Origin: Sva-07 sp963747375
Lineage (GTDB): Bacteria; Actinomycetota; Acidimicrobiia; Acidimicrobiales; Ilumatobacteraceae
DNA: 64,000 bases
Reading direction: 5' to 3'
NCBI GenBank assembly: GCA_963747375.1
Contig: CAVVFL010000011.1
Span: 1-64,000 of the forward strand
Part shown: positions 52,985-62,950 of the stretch, in pieces
Layout: every line of letters starts with the position of its first letter
How positions within the stretch are numbered: position 1 is the stretch's first letter
Program-made: the position numbers and the translations under genes
Notes under the pieces: model-generated
What the model saw: only the letters and a program-made list of their open reading frames with translations
Databases searched by the model: none
Told to the model about the DNA's origin: nothing

Positions 52985-54511
52985 TCAGCGGAACTCCAGC
53001 GTCATGTACCAGGTCGTGCCGTCGTAGTGGACACCGATGCCGACCGCAGTCCACGCCGGATTGGTCATGTTGGCGACGTGGGGTGGGCTGGCCACGAAGG
53101 AGGCATGCAGCCGGAGTGCCGCCGCCTCCGGCGACAACGACGATCCGCTGATCCATCCGATGTTCTCCGCGTACGGCCCGCCGCTGTGACGGAAGCCGGA
53201 CTGCGACATCGTCGTCGACCAGTTCCGGGCGTACGCGGTCATCGTTGCATCGGCCGCGACAGGGCCAAGACCACGTGCGGCCCGCAACTGGTTGACCAGC
53301 ACCAGCGCAACGTCCTCTGCGCCGACGGTCGGCGACGAACGACGGGTGTCGAGCAGTCGTGCCGGGACGAGTGATCCGAAGTTCGACGACGGCGAGAAGT
53401 AGCCGTTGACATCGACAATGAGATGCGTGGCCGCATCGCTGTAGATGCACACCGTGCCATCAGCACCGATCTTCGTCGTCACCGCATTCGCAACCGTCGA
53501 CCCCGCCACGAAATTGAGATTCGACGCATCGGGCCGAGGAGACCCACACGGATACACCGTCGCGAACCCACCACCCGAACTGCCCGTCGAAGTGACATTG
53601 AGCGTCACCGCAGTGGCATTGCCAGGCACACCACCACGATTGGCCACCGCCAACGCCGTCGTCACACCAGCACCAGGCATCGGCAAGTTACGCGTGTCGA
53701 GCAGTCGCGCCGGGACGAGTGATCCGAAGTTCGACGACGGCAAGAAGTAGCCGTTGACATCGACAATGAGATGCGTGGCCGCATCGCTGTAGATGCACAC
53801 CGTGCCATCAGCACCGATCTTCGTCGTCACCGCATTCGCAACCGTCGACCCCGCCACGAAATTGAGATTCGACGTATCGGGCCGAGGAGACCCACACGGA
53901 TACACCGTCGCGAACCCACCACCCGAACTGCCCGTCGAAGTGACATTGAGCGTCACCGCAGTGGCATTGCCAGGCACACCACCACGATTGGCCACCGCCA
54001 ACGCCGTCGTCACACCAGCACCAGGCATCGGCAAGTTACGCGTGTCGAGCAGTCGCGCCGGGACGAGTGATCCGAAGTTCGACGACGGCAAGAAGTAGCC
54101 GTTGACATCGACAATGAGATGCGTGGCCGCATCGCTGTAGATGCACACCGTGCCATCAGCACCGATCTTCGTCGTCACCGCATTCGCAACCGTCGACCCC
54201 GCCACGAAATTGAGATTCGACGTATCGGGCCGAGGAGACCCACACGGATACACCGTCGCGAACCCACCACCAAAGCTGCCCGTCGAAGTGACATTGAGCG
54301 TCACCGCAGTGGCATTGCCAGGCACACCACCACGATTGGCCACCGCCAACGCAGTCGTCACACCAGCACCGCGGATGCCGAGGTCGGTGAACTGCCCGTC
54401 GACCGTGGCCGCCTCGACGTGGACGGGAATGAATGCTCCGGCGAGAGCGAGAGCGAGAGCGAGCCCAGCGAACACAGTGAGTCGGTGGGTGCGCCGTGCG
54501 GAAGTCGTCAA
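52985..54511 (-). CDS. Secreted CAP-domain protein with N-terminal tandem surface repeats
   Basis: About 508 residues. A signal peptide (SARRTHRLTVFAGLALALAL, cleavage near EAA) precedes three copies of a 116-residue repeat (each with GFATVYPCGSPRPDTSNLNF, ATHLIVDVNGYF and ARLLDTR), and a C-terminal CAP/SCP domain (about 390-508): VNQLRAARGLGPVAADATMT, SGFRHSGGPYAENIGW, SPPHVANMTNPAWTAVGIGV. CAP proteins are secreted and often bind sterols or act in cell-surface interactions. The repeats are of the same family as those of the sugar dehydrogenase at 36.5-37.6 kb. The start is TTG 54511 after a GAAAGG Shine-Dalgarno 12 bases upstream; it could be elsewhere. Confidence 0.85.
   Translation of the reverse strand: MTTSARRTHRLTVFAGLALALALAGAFIPVHVEAATVDGQFTDLGIRGAGVTTALAVANRGGVPGNATAVTLNVTSTGSFGGGFATVYPCGSPRPDTSNLNFVAGSTVANAVTTKIGADGTVCIYSDAATHLIVDVNGYFLPSSNFGSLVPARLLDTRNLPMPGAGVTTALAVANRGGVPGNATAVTLNVTSTGSSGGGFATVYPCGSPRPDTSNLNFVAGSTVANAVTTKIGADGTVCIYSDAATHLIVDVNGYFLPSSNFGSLVPARLLDTRNLPMPGAGVTTALAVANRGGVPGNATAVTLNVTSTGSSGGGFATVYPCGSPRPDASNLNFVAGSTVANAVTTKIGADGTVCIYSDAATHLIVDVNGYFSPSSNFGSLVPARLLDTRRSSPTVGAEDVALVLVNQLRAARGLGPVAADATMTAYARNWSTTMSQSGFRHSGGPYAENIGWISGSSLSPEAAALRLHASFVASPPHVANMTNPAWTAVGIGVHYDGTTWYMTLEFR
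53346..54370 (-). repeat. Tandem array of a 348-bp coding repeat (three units)
   Basis: Units begin at 53346, 53694 and 54042, exactly 348 bp (116 residues) apart, nearly identical in DNA. The coding strand favours T-ending codons, like the 366-bp array at 36.5 kb and unlike the surrounding genes. Confidence 0.94.
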
Positions 54512-54677
54512 GTGGGATCGGAGCCTTTCGATGAGGTATGTCTGGGCGTGGGGTCCACGCGCCCAACCGCCACCGAGGGAGGATAGACCGCAATCGTCAC
54601 AACTTCGTAACAATCGTCATATTTCACCGATGGAATTCTCCCGAGCGTCCAGGACGGCGTGCCGATCGAGTCGGGAG

Positions 54678-55106
54678 TCAGGCGGTGAAGGTGGTGCCGC
54701 TGGCGCGCAGGCGGGCCTCGGCGCGGTCACGGCCGGCCGTGGCCACTTCGATCATCGTCGCGTCCATGTTCTGGTCGCGCAGCGTGTGCAGGTGGCGCTC
54801 CAGGGCCTCTTTCGCCCTCGCGACGTCGATGTCCTGGGCGAGTTCGGCTGTGTCCGACAGGATCGAGACCTTCGTCGGATTGCCGCTCACCTCGACGAAC
54901 CCGCGATGAATCGCGATGTCCTGGATCGTGCCGTCGGTCTGGAACACGCGGGTGTGGTTCTCGACGAGCGCTCCCAGGAATGCGGCGTGACCGGCCTGGA
55001 ACGCAACCTCGCCGCCGCCGAGCGTCCGCGTGATGACCATGTCGGCCTCACCCGAATACAGCACCGCCTCCGGCGACACCACTTCGACAATCAACGGCTC
55101 GGCCAT
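54678..55106 (-). CDS. atpC: ATP synthase F1 subunit epsilon
   Basis: A 142-residue subunit with the N-terminal beta sandwich (LIVEVVSPEAVLYSGEADMV, GGGEVAFQAGHAAFLGAL) and a C-terminal helical hairpin (about 90-135). It sits in the central stalk and regulates ATP hydrolysis. Last gene of the atp operon, 2 bp after atpD. Confidence 0.95.
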   Translation of the reverse strand: MAEPLIVEVVSPEAVLYSGEADMVITRTLGGGEVAFQAGHAAFLGALVENHTRVFQTDGTIQDIAIHRGFVEVSGNPTKVSILSDTAELAQDIDVARAKEALERHLHTLRDQNMDATMIEVATAGRDRAEARLRASGTTFTA

Positions 55107-55108
55107 GT

Positions 55109-56546
55109 TCAGGACTCCTGGAGCTTCTTGGCCTTCGCGAGGACCTGCTCGACACCGCCGACGTTCAAGAACGCCTGCTCGGGCACTTCGTCGAGTTCAC
55201 CGTTGATGATGGCCTCGAACGATTCGACCGTCTCGGCGACCGGCACGTACTCGCCGGTGAGACCGGTGAAGACCTCGGCGACGTAGAACGGCTGCGAGAG
55301 GAAGCGCTCGACCTTGCGGGCCCGGTTGACGATGAGACGGTCCTCTTCGGACAGCTCGTCGAGACCGAGGATGGCGATGATGTCCTGCAGCTCCTTGTAG
55401 CGCTGGAGGGTCTCCTGCACCCGACGGGCGATCGCATAGTGATGGTCGCCGACGACCTCGGGCGACAGGATCGTCGAGGTCGAAGCGAGCGGGTCGACCG
55501 CCGGGTAGATGCCGAGGGCGGCCACCTGACGTGACAGCTCGGTGGTGGCGTCGAGGTGCGTGAAGGTGGTGAACGGCGCCGGGTCGGTGTAGTCGTCGGC
55601 GGGCACGTACACGGCCTGCAGCGACGTGATCGATCGGCCCCGGGTCGAGGTGATGCGCTCTTGGAGCTGGCCCATCTCGTCTGCCAGCGTCGGCTGGTAG
55701 CCCACCGCAGCGGGCATACGGCCGAGGAGCGTCGACACCTCGGAGCCCGCCTGCACGAAGCGGAAGATGTTGTCGATGAACAGCAGCACGTCCTGGTTCT
55801 GGACGTCACGGAAGTACTCCGCCATCGTCAGCGCCGACAGGGCGACGCGCAGGCGCACGCCCGGCGGCTCGTCCATCTGGCCGAAGACGAGGGCGGCCTT
55901 TTCGAACACGCCCGACTCCATCATCTCCAGACGGAGGTCGGTGCCTTCACGGGTGCGCTCGCCGACACCGGCGAACACCGACACACCACCGTGCTGCGAG
56001 GCCACACGGTTGATCATCTCGGTGATGAGGACGGTCTTGCCCACGCCGGCGCCGCCGAACAGGCCGATCTTGCCACCGGACGACGTACGGGGTGAGCAGG
56101 TCGATGACCTTGATGCCCGTTTCGAACATGCGCGCCGACGGCTCGAGGGCATCGAAGTCCGGGGCGTCGCGGTGGATCTCCCAGCGCTCCATGTCTTCGA
56201 AGCCCTCGGGGGCTTCGTCGAGGGGCTGGCCCCACACGTTCCAGATGTGGCCGAGCACCTTGTCGCCGACCGGCACGGTGATGCCGTGACCGAGGTTGCG
56301 GACCGGCGTACCACGCACGAGGCCGTCGGTCGGCTTGAGGCAGACGGCGCGGATGCGACCGTCACCGAGCTGCTGGGCGACTTCGGCCATCACGGTGATG
56401 GTCTCGCCTTCGAGCATGATGTCGAACTCGACGGCCGAGTTCAGCTCGGGCAGCGCGCCGCGAGGGAACTCGACGTCGACGACGGGACCCGCGATGCCGA
56501 CGATGCGGCCGTCCTTGAGGTCAGTGCTTGATTCGGTCATGGTCAT
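55109..56546 (-). CDS. atpD: ATP synthase F1 subunit beta, one frameshift as read
   Basis: Catalytic subunit. About 478 residues after repair. Frame 1 runs from MTMTESSTDLKDGRIVGIAG to DLLTPYV; an extra base near 56083 breaks it, and repair gives YVSGGKIGLFGGAGVGKTVL (Walker A). The rest holds GERTREGTD, LLFIDNIFRF (Walker B) and VEQVLAKAKKLQES at the end. Since atpD is essential and everything else is intact, this is almost certainly a sequence error. The ATG at 56546 has AGGAG ten bases upstream. Confidence 0.95.
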
Positions 56547-56576
56547 GACTGTGGTTCTCCTGGGATTGCAGTGCGC

Positions 56577-57557
56577 TCAGCGGGTGGCGCCGGAGTCGGC
56601 CTGTATGAGTTGTTGCATGTAGTTGTCGCCGAGGTCGAGGTACGGGGTCTCGGCATCGTCGGAATCGAGCGCTTCGGCACCGCCGACGATCTCCATGATC
56701 TCGGTGGTGATCGAGTCCTGACGGGCCCGGTTCATGATGCGGCTCAGCGACTTGATCAGTTCGTCGGCGTTGTCGGTGGCCGACTTCATCGCCCGCTGCC
56801 GGTAGGCGTGTTCGGACGCGGCCGCGTTGAGCAGTGCGGCATAGACACGCGCCTCGACATATCGCGGGAGCAACGTGTCGAGGATCGTCTCCGGATCGGG
56901 TTCGAACTCGTAGTCGCCGCCAGAACCATCGGCACTGCCGGCCTTGCCGTCGCCGCCGGCGACGGTGTCGGCACTCAGCGGCACCAGCGGACGCAGGACG
57001 ACTTCCTGGCTTCCGGACGAGACGAAGCGGGTGTAGACGAGCTCGACTCGGTCGACCTGGCCCGACACGAACAGGTCGATGACGTGCTCGCCGATTTCTC
57101 GTGCGTCCTCGTAGCTCGGCTGGGCCGAGAATCCGCTGAACGCCTTGCCGAGTGTGTAGCCACGGAAGCGGAAGTAGCCATCGGCCTTCTTGCCCACCGG
57201 GATGATGGTGTAGTCCTCGCCGGCGAGGATGTCGGCTTTGACCTCACCCTCGGCTGCGCGCTGTACGCCGGAGTTGTAGCCGCCGCACAGACCGCGGTCA
57301 GCGGTGATCACCACGTAGCAGGTGTGCTTGATGTCGGCACGACCGGCCAACAGCGGCGAGTCGGACGACGCACCGCCGGCAGCGAGATCCTTGACCACCT
57401 CGGTGATCTGCTCGGAGTACGGCACGGCGGCAGCGACGCGAGCCTGGGCCTTGACGATGCGCGACGCCGCGATGAGCTCCATGGCGCGCGTGATCTTCTT
57501 CGTCGCCCGAACGCTGCGAATGCGTTCTTTGAGGATTCGCTCCTGACCACCAGCCAT
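56577..57557 (-). CDS. atpG: ATP synthase F1 subunit gamma
   Basis: Rotor shaft of F1. A 326-residue protein with the conserved N-terminal coiled coil (ERILKERIRSVRATKKITRA), CYVVITADRGLCGGYNSGVQ and the C-terminal helix (ALLNAAASEHAYRQRAMKSA). It is longer than the usual 285-290 residues owing to an insert near 190-215 rich in Gly/Ala/Asp (ADTVAGGDGKAGSADGSGG), as some actinobacterial gammas have. It starts 5 bp after atpA. Confidence 0.95.
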   Translation of the reverse strand: MAGGQERILKERIRSVRATKKITRAMELIAASRIVKAQARVAAAVPYSEQITEVVKDLAAGGASSDSPLLAGRADIKHTCYVVITADRGLCGGYNSGVQRAAEGEVKADILAGEDYTIIPVGKKADGYFRFRGYTLGKAFSGFSAQPSYEDAREIGEHVIDLFVSGQVDRVELVYTRFVSSGSQEVVLRPLVPLSADTVAGGDGKAGSADGSGGDYEFEPDPETILDTLLPRYVEARVYAALLNAAASEHAYRQRAMKSATDNADELIKSLSRIMNRARQDSITTEIMEIVGGAEALDSDDAETPYLDLGDNYMQQLIQADSGATR

Positions 57558-57562
57558 CTAGA

Positions 57563-59152
<1,590 letters not shown>

Positions 59153-59193
59153 GGTGGGGTCTGTTTCCTTTATGAGCGGGTGTGAGCGGGCGC

Positions 59194-59721
59194 TCAGAGC
59201 CGGCTCTTCAGCTGGTCGATGCGGGTGCGTACGGTGTCGTCGATGACGGTGTCACCGATCGTGGCGACGACGCCGCCGAGCACGGTGGGGTCGACGATCG
59301 TCTTGAGGTTGAGGCTCTTGCCGGTGGCGTTCTCCAACGCTGCCTTCAAGCGGGCCTGCTGGTCGTCGGTGAGCTCGACAGCGGTGCGGACCTCGGCGAG
59401 GTCGAGGTGCTTGGCGCTGGACGCGCGCTGCACCAGGCTGTCGACGATTGCCGGCAGGTCGCGGCTGCGACCGGAGCCGACCACCATCGACACGAGCTGG
59501 ACCGTGGTGGTCGTGGCCTTGCCGTCGAGGAGGTCCTCGACGATGGCCTGGCGCTTGTCGGCAGGGATGTGTTCGTCGGTCAGGGCGTTGCGCAGGGCAT
59601 CGCTCGACTCGTAGGAGCGAGCGAAACGGAACAACTCGTCTTCGACCTCGTCGAGCGTGCCCTCGGCGCGGGCGACCTCGAAGAGGGCCCGTGCGTAGCC
59701 TTCGATCAGTGCGTCACTCAT
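59194..59721 (-). CDS. atpH: ATP synthase F1 subunit delta
   Basis: Peripheral-stalk subunit joining b to alpha. A 175-residue stand-alone delta (GYARALFEVARAEGTLDEVE at the start, VDPTVLGGVVATIGDTVIDD near the end). In mycobacteria delta is fused to a b-type domain; here it is separate. Its ATG overlaps the stop of the upstream b' gene (ATGA). Confidence 0.95.
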   Translation of the reverse strand: MSDALIEGYARALFEVARAEGTLDEVEDELFRFARSYESSDALRNALTDEHIPADKRQAIVEDLLDGKATTTTVQLVSMVVGSGRSRDLPAIVDSLVQRASSAKHLDLAEVRTAVELTDDQQARLKAALENATGKSLNLKTIVDPTVLGGVVATIGDTVIDDTVRTRIDQLKSRL

Positions 59722-60308
59722 GATGCAACTCCTGCTCCGACTCGGGCGATGAAGCCTTCGATCAGGTCCTGCTGGGCGGCGTTGTCGAGCGTCTCGTTGA
59801 CGATGCGGTCGACGGCATCACCCGAGTAGCGAGCGATCTCCGAGCGAAGTTCGTCGCTGCTGCGTCCTGCAGCGGCGGCGATGTCGCTCTCGGCGCGTGC
59901 CTCGAGTTCGGCCATCTCCGCCTCGAGGCGGACGCGACCGTCGGCGAGCAGCGCTTCGGCCTGGGTGTCGGCCTCGGCGTACAACCGGGCCCGCTCGGCA
60001 TCGATGTCGCCCTGGGCCTCACGGATGCGGACCGCCTCGGCCTCGGCTGCGACCTTGGCAGCAGCCGAGTCGTCGAGTTGCTTCTGAATGCCGGCGGTGC
60101 GGTCAGCGAAGCTCTTCTTGATGATCGGCCCGGCGTACTTGTAGAGCAGCGTGAAGACGATGATCGAGGCGATCGAGCCGGGGATGAGTTCCTTCCACGG
60201 CGGCAGGATCGGGTTGACGGTCGTGTAGCCCTTGTCGTCGAAGGGGATCTCCTCGGCGCCTGGAAGCAGGCGGCCGGCGGCGAGTGTGGCGGCGGTGTAG
60301 AGGCTCAT
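59718..60308 (-). CDS. atpF': ATP synthase Fo subunit b' (second b-type subunit)
   Basis: A 196-residue b-type subunit: an N-terminal region (LPPWKELIPGSIASIIVFTL with one membrane helix, about 41-60), then a long charged coiled coil (ADTQAEALLADGRVRLEAEM). It follows atpF with an ATGA overlap and leads into atpH with another. The b and b' subunits are distinct in sequence, so the peripheral stalk is probably a b/b' heterodimer rather than b2. Confidence 0.85.
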   Translation of the reverse strand: MSLYTAATLAAGRLLPGAEEIPFDDKGYTTVNPILPPWKELIPGSIASIIVFTLLYKYAGPIIKKSFADRTAGIQKQLDDSAAAKVAAEAEAVRIREAQGDIDAERARLYAEADTQAEALLADGRVRLEAEMAELEARAESDIAAAAGRSSDELRSEIARYSGDAVDRIVNETLDNAAQQDLIEGFIARVGAGVAS

Positions 60309-60907
60309 GCCGACACCTCCTGCCCCATTGACTGGGCAACCGCAGCTCGAACGACGTCGTCGGACGGACGGCGACCGGTGGCGAGTTCGCCGAGCCGTGC
60401 CGACACGTCGGCGACCGCGGCTTCGACCTGCCCACGAGCTGCCTGCCTGGCGGCGTCCACTTCGGCGGCCGCCGCGGCACGCTTCTCGGCGATCCGGGCG
60501 TTTGCCGCCGCGAGCTTCTCGGCGCGCTCGGCTTCGAGTGTGGCCCGAGCAGCTTCGACCCGTGTCTGCGCCTCGGCGCGCACGGTGGCGACCTGGGCGT
60601 CGTACTCGGCCACGTCGGCGCGCGCCGAAGCGGTGAGTGCCTCGGCCTGCTCGAGGTCGCCCTCGATACGGCCGTAGCGCGACGTCATGCCGTCACGCAC
60701 CTTGCGGAACAAGAACAGACGCATGGCGAGCGCCAGCACCACGAAGGCACCGAAACCCCAGACGACTTCTTTCAGTTCGGGTGCGATCGGGTTGAGATCG
60801 CTCTCGGGACCCGCTGCTTCCTCTCCTTCTTCGGCCGTGACGAACGTGGCGCCCTGGAGGGCAACCTCGAACGTCGGGCCGGAGAAGGTCACGACGGCTG
60901 TCAGCAC
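60305..60907 (-). CDS. atpF: ATP synthase Fo subunit b
   Basis: A 200-residue b subunit. A short N-terminal extension (to about residue 45) precedes one membrane helix (VVWGFGAFVVLALAMRLFLF) and a long coiled coil (AEALTASARADVAEYDAQVA and onward) rich in Ala, Glu and Arg. Start is GTG 60907 with an AAGGAG Shine-Dalgarno 6 bases upstream. It follows atpE by 42 bp and overlaps the next b-type gene. Confidence 0.92.
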   Translation of the reverse strand: MLTAVVTFSGPTFEVALQGATFVTAEEGEEAAGPESDLNPIAPELKEVVWGFGAFVVLALAMRLFLFRKVRDGMTSRYGRIEGDLEQAEALTASARADVAEYDAQVATVRAEAQTRVEAARATLEAERAEKLAAANARIAEKRAAAAAEVDAARQAARGQVEAAVADVSARLGELATGRRPSDDVVRAAVAQSMGQEVSA

Positions 60908-60949
60908 GTCATCTCCTTACGATTCGACACGTGAATGGACTGCTCGCGA

Positions 60950-61228
60950 TCAGGCGAACTTGAGCAGGATGAAGACCACGAAGCCGATGAGGGCGAGGGC
61001 TTCGGTGAACGCGATGCCGAGGAACATGGTCGTACGCACCATGCCGGCGGCCTCGGGCTGGCGGGCCATCGCCTCGACGGACTTGCCGACGAGGTAGCCG
61101 ATGCCGATGCCGGGGCCGATGGCTGCGAGGCCGTAGGCGTAGCCGGCGCCCGCAGCGGCGGCGATGTTCTTGGCGTCGGCGGCCGTTTGTCCGTCGGCCT
61201 GGGCGACCAGAACGCTGAATGCTTCCAT
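60950..61228 (-). CDS. atpE: ATP synthase Fo subunit c
   Basis: Proton-translocating ring subunit. 92 residues, two membrane helices: GYAYGLAAIGPGIGIGYLVG and GMVRTTMFLGIAFTEALALI, joined by the polar loop (ARQPE). The second helix carries the essential Glu in AFTEALAL; the flanks lack the Gln and Ser/Thr ligands typical of sodium-binding rings, so protons are the likely coupling ion. A short N-terminal extension precedes helix 1. Confidence 0.96.
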   Translation of the reverse strand: MEAFSVLVAQADGQTAADAKNIAAAAGAGYAYGLAAIGPGIGIGYLVGKSVEAMARQPEAAGMVRTTMFLGIAFTEALALIGFVVFILLKFA

Positions 61229-61309
61229 GGGGTACTTCTCCTGTGTGCTTTCGGTAGATGGGAGATCGTTGAGATCGGCTGTTGTTCGGTATAGCGGTGA
61301 ACGGGTTGC

Positions 61310-62080
61310 TCAGTGCTCTTCGGCGTGGCCGACCGTCGAGTTGTTGATGTAGACGGCCGCCAGGATGGCGAAGATGTACGCCTGCAGGAAGGCGACGAGG
61401 ATCTCGAACGCCGTCAGGAAGATCAGCATGGCGAACGGCAGGATGCCCATGGGGACCAGGAAGAGCTGGCTGGTCTGCGCCCGGAAGAGCGCCGTGGTGA
61501 GCAGGCTGAACGTCACGAGCAGGATGTGGCCGGCGAGCATGTTGGCCATGAGACGCACGGTGAGCGAGAACGGCGTGACGAGGATGGTCGAGATGAACTC
61601 GATGATGCCGACGAGCGGCTTCAGCGCCGTCGGCACCCCGGGAGGCCACAGCAGGTGGCCGAAGTAGGCGAAGCCCTGGTGCTTGATGCCGGTACCGATG
61701 TAGATGACCCAGACGAGCAGCGCCAGCGACAGCGGGATGGCGATGCGCGCCGTTGCCGGCATCTGGATGATCGGGATCACGCCGGGGATGTTGCAGAGGA
61801 AGATGAAGAGGAACAGGCTCAGCAGGAACGGCGTCCACTTGAGGCCGGACTTGCCGAGGGTCTGCATCACGACGCTCTCCTCGATGAAGTCGATCGTGAC
61901 TTCGGCGAGGTTGCGCACGCCGGTCGGCGCGACCATCGGGTCGCGGCGCGAGGCGATGAGGAACAACACGATGCTGATCAGCGCCGCGGCGACGGCGATC
62001 AGGGCGATCTTGTTGAACGTCGGGAAGATGTCCTGCCAACGCAGGAGCTCGTTGATTGGCGGAAACTCGAGTCCGAGCAC
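61310..62080 (-). CDS. atpB: ATP synthase Fo subunit a
   Basis: Stator channel protein of Fo. A 256-residue, six-helix protein. The essential Arg is in FSLTVRLMANMLAGHILLVT, and the C-terminal helix FEILVAFLQAYIFAILAAVY is typical. It lies 60 bp after the atpI gene and 81 bp before atpE. Confidence 0.96.
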   Translation of the reverse strand: MLGLEFPPINELLRWQDIFPTFNKIALIAVAAALISIVLFLIASRRDPMVAPTGVRNLAEVTIDFIEESVVMQTLGKSGLKWTPFLLSLFLFIFLCNIPGVIPIIQMPATARIAIPLSLALLVWVIYIGTGIKHQGFAYFGHLLWPPGVPTALKPLVGIIEFISTILVTPFSLTVRLMANMLAGHILLVTFSLLTTALFRAQTSQLFLVPMGILPFAMLIFLTAFEILVAFLQAYIFAILAAVYINNSTVGHAEEH

Positions 62081-62140
62081 GTGGTGTCCGTTTCAGTCGT
62101 GAGTGTGTACGAGTGGTGGGTATGGGCGATGGCAGTGCGG

Positions 62141-62605
62141 TCAGGTCGCGGTATTCGACCCGGTCGGTTTGAGCCCCGGGGCAGCAAGCGAGAGGGCGAC
62201 GAACTTCATCTCCCAGAAGAGCAGTCCGAGGTGCGTGATGATGATGGTCGATCCGAGTGCCGGAAATGAAATCCAGGCGGTGTCCTTGACCAACCAGACG
62301 GCCAGGAAGATCAGCCCGAGGCGGATCAGGTACCCGAAGAGCACGGCGCCCATCATCATGCCGAGCGAGATCCGAGCCGACATTGCGATCAGGCCCGCGG
62401 CGAGTGCGAAGTTCGTGAGCACGATGGCGATGCCGTACGCGCTCGAGATCGCTCCGTCGGCGCCCCAGATCACGGCACAGGCAGCAATCAGCGCAGGCGC
62501 GGCGAGCAGTCCGCGCTTGATCATGTCCTTCGAGACGGCGACCTCAGGTGCCGGTCCGTCGAATCGGGTGGTGAACGCGTCGGCGCCGGCGGCAGGAGTG
62601 TTCAT
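62141..62605 (-). CDS. atpI: AtpI-like membrane protein of the atp operon
   Basis: A 154-residue protein with four membrane helices (LLAAPALIAACAVIWGADG, IAIVLTNFALAAGLIAMSA and so on). Position between atpZ and atpB and the overall layout fit ATP synthase protein I, which helps Fo ring assembly. Sequence is divergent, so the name rests partly on context. It begins 1 bp after the atpZ stop. Confidence 0.75.
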   Translation of the reverse strand: MNTPAAGADAFTTRFDGPAPEVAVSKDMIKRGLLAAPALIAACAVIWGADGAISSAYGIAIVLTNFALAAGLIAMSARISLGMMMGAVLFGYLIRLGLIFLAVWLVKDTAWISFPALGSTIIITHLGLLFWEMKFVALSLAAPGLKPTGSNTAT

Positions 62606-62606
62606 C

Positions 62607-62876
62607 TCAGGCGGCCCTCCGCTTGCCCGCGACCGATGCGCGGCGCTCGGCTTCGAGTTCGTCCATGCGGTCGTCGTAGCGGTACTTCAACTTGGCGAAC
62701 AGCCCGACGGCGCCGACGAGGGTCATCACGATCATGAAGATCGGCATGGTGCCGAAGATCCGGTCGAGCACGTAGCCGACGCCGAGGAACAGCGCGATGA
62801 CGACGGCGGCCTCGATGCCGAGGCCGACCGAATCCTCGGTGTTGACGCGTGGTTGCTGCTTGGGGAGGAGCTTCAT
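62607..62876 (-). CDS. atpZ: AtpZ/AtpI-family small membrane protein
   Basis: An 89-residue protein with two helices (GIEAAVVIALFLGVGYVLDR and FMIVMTLVGAVGLFAKLKYR) and a Gly-rich first part, as in the AtpZ family (PF09527). It heads the atp operon and probably assists ATP synthase assembly or Mg uptake. The start is ATG 62876; upstream in-frame sequence belongs to the wecA region. Confidence 0.8.
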   Translation of the reverse strand: MKLLPKQQPRVNTEDSVGLGIEAAVVIALFLGVGYVLDRIFGTMPIFMIVMTLVGAVGLFAKLKYRYDDRMDELEAERRASVAGKRRAA

Positions 62877-62950
62877 TGATCCAGGTGGGTGCTCATCGGC
62901 GCACGATCGGCGGAGTGCATGATCGTGTCGCTTGTGAACGCGAGCACAAC

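Noticed and set aside
54512..54677. A clear promoter for the CAP gene
   Set aside because: AT-richer than its surroundings, but I could not find convincing -35 and -10 boxes at proper spacing.
55109..56546. Programmed frameshifting in atpD
   Set aside because: No slippery heptamer or downstream structure is evident, the family has none, and many neighbouring genes show the same one-base insertions.
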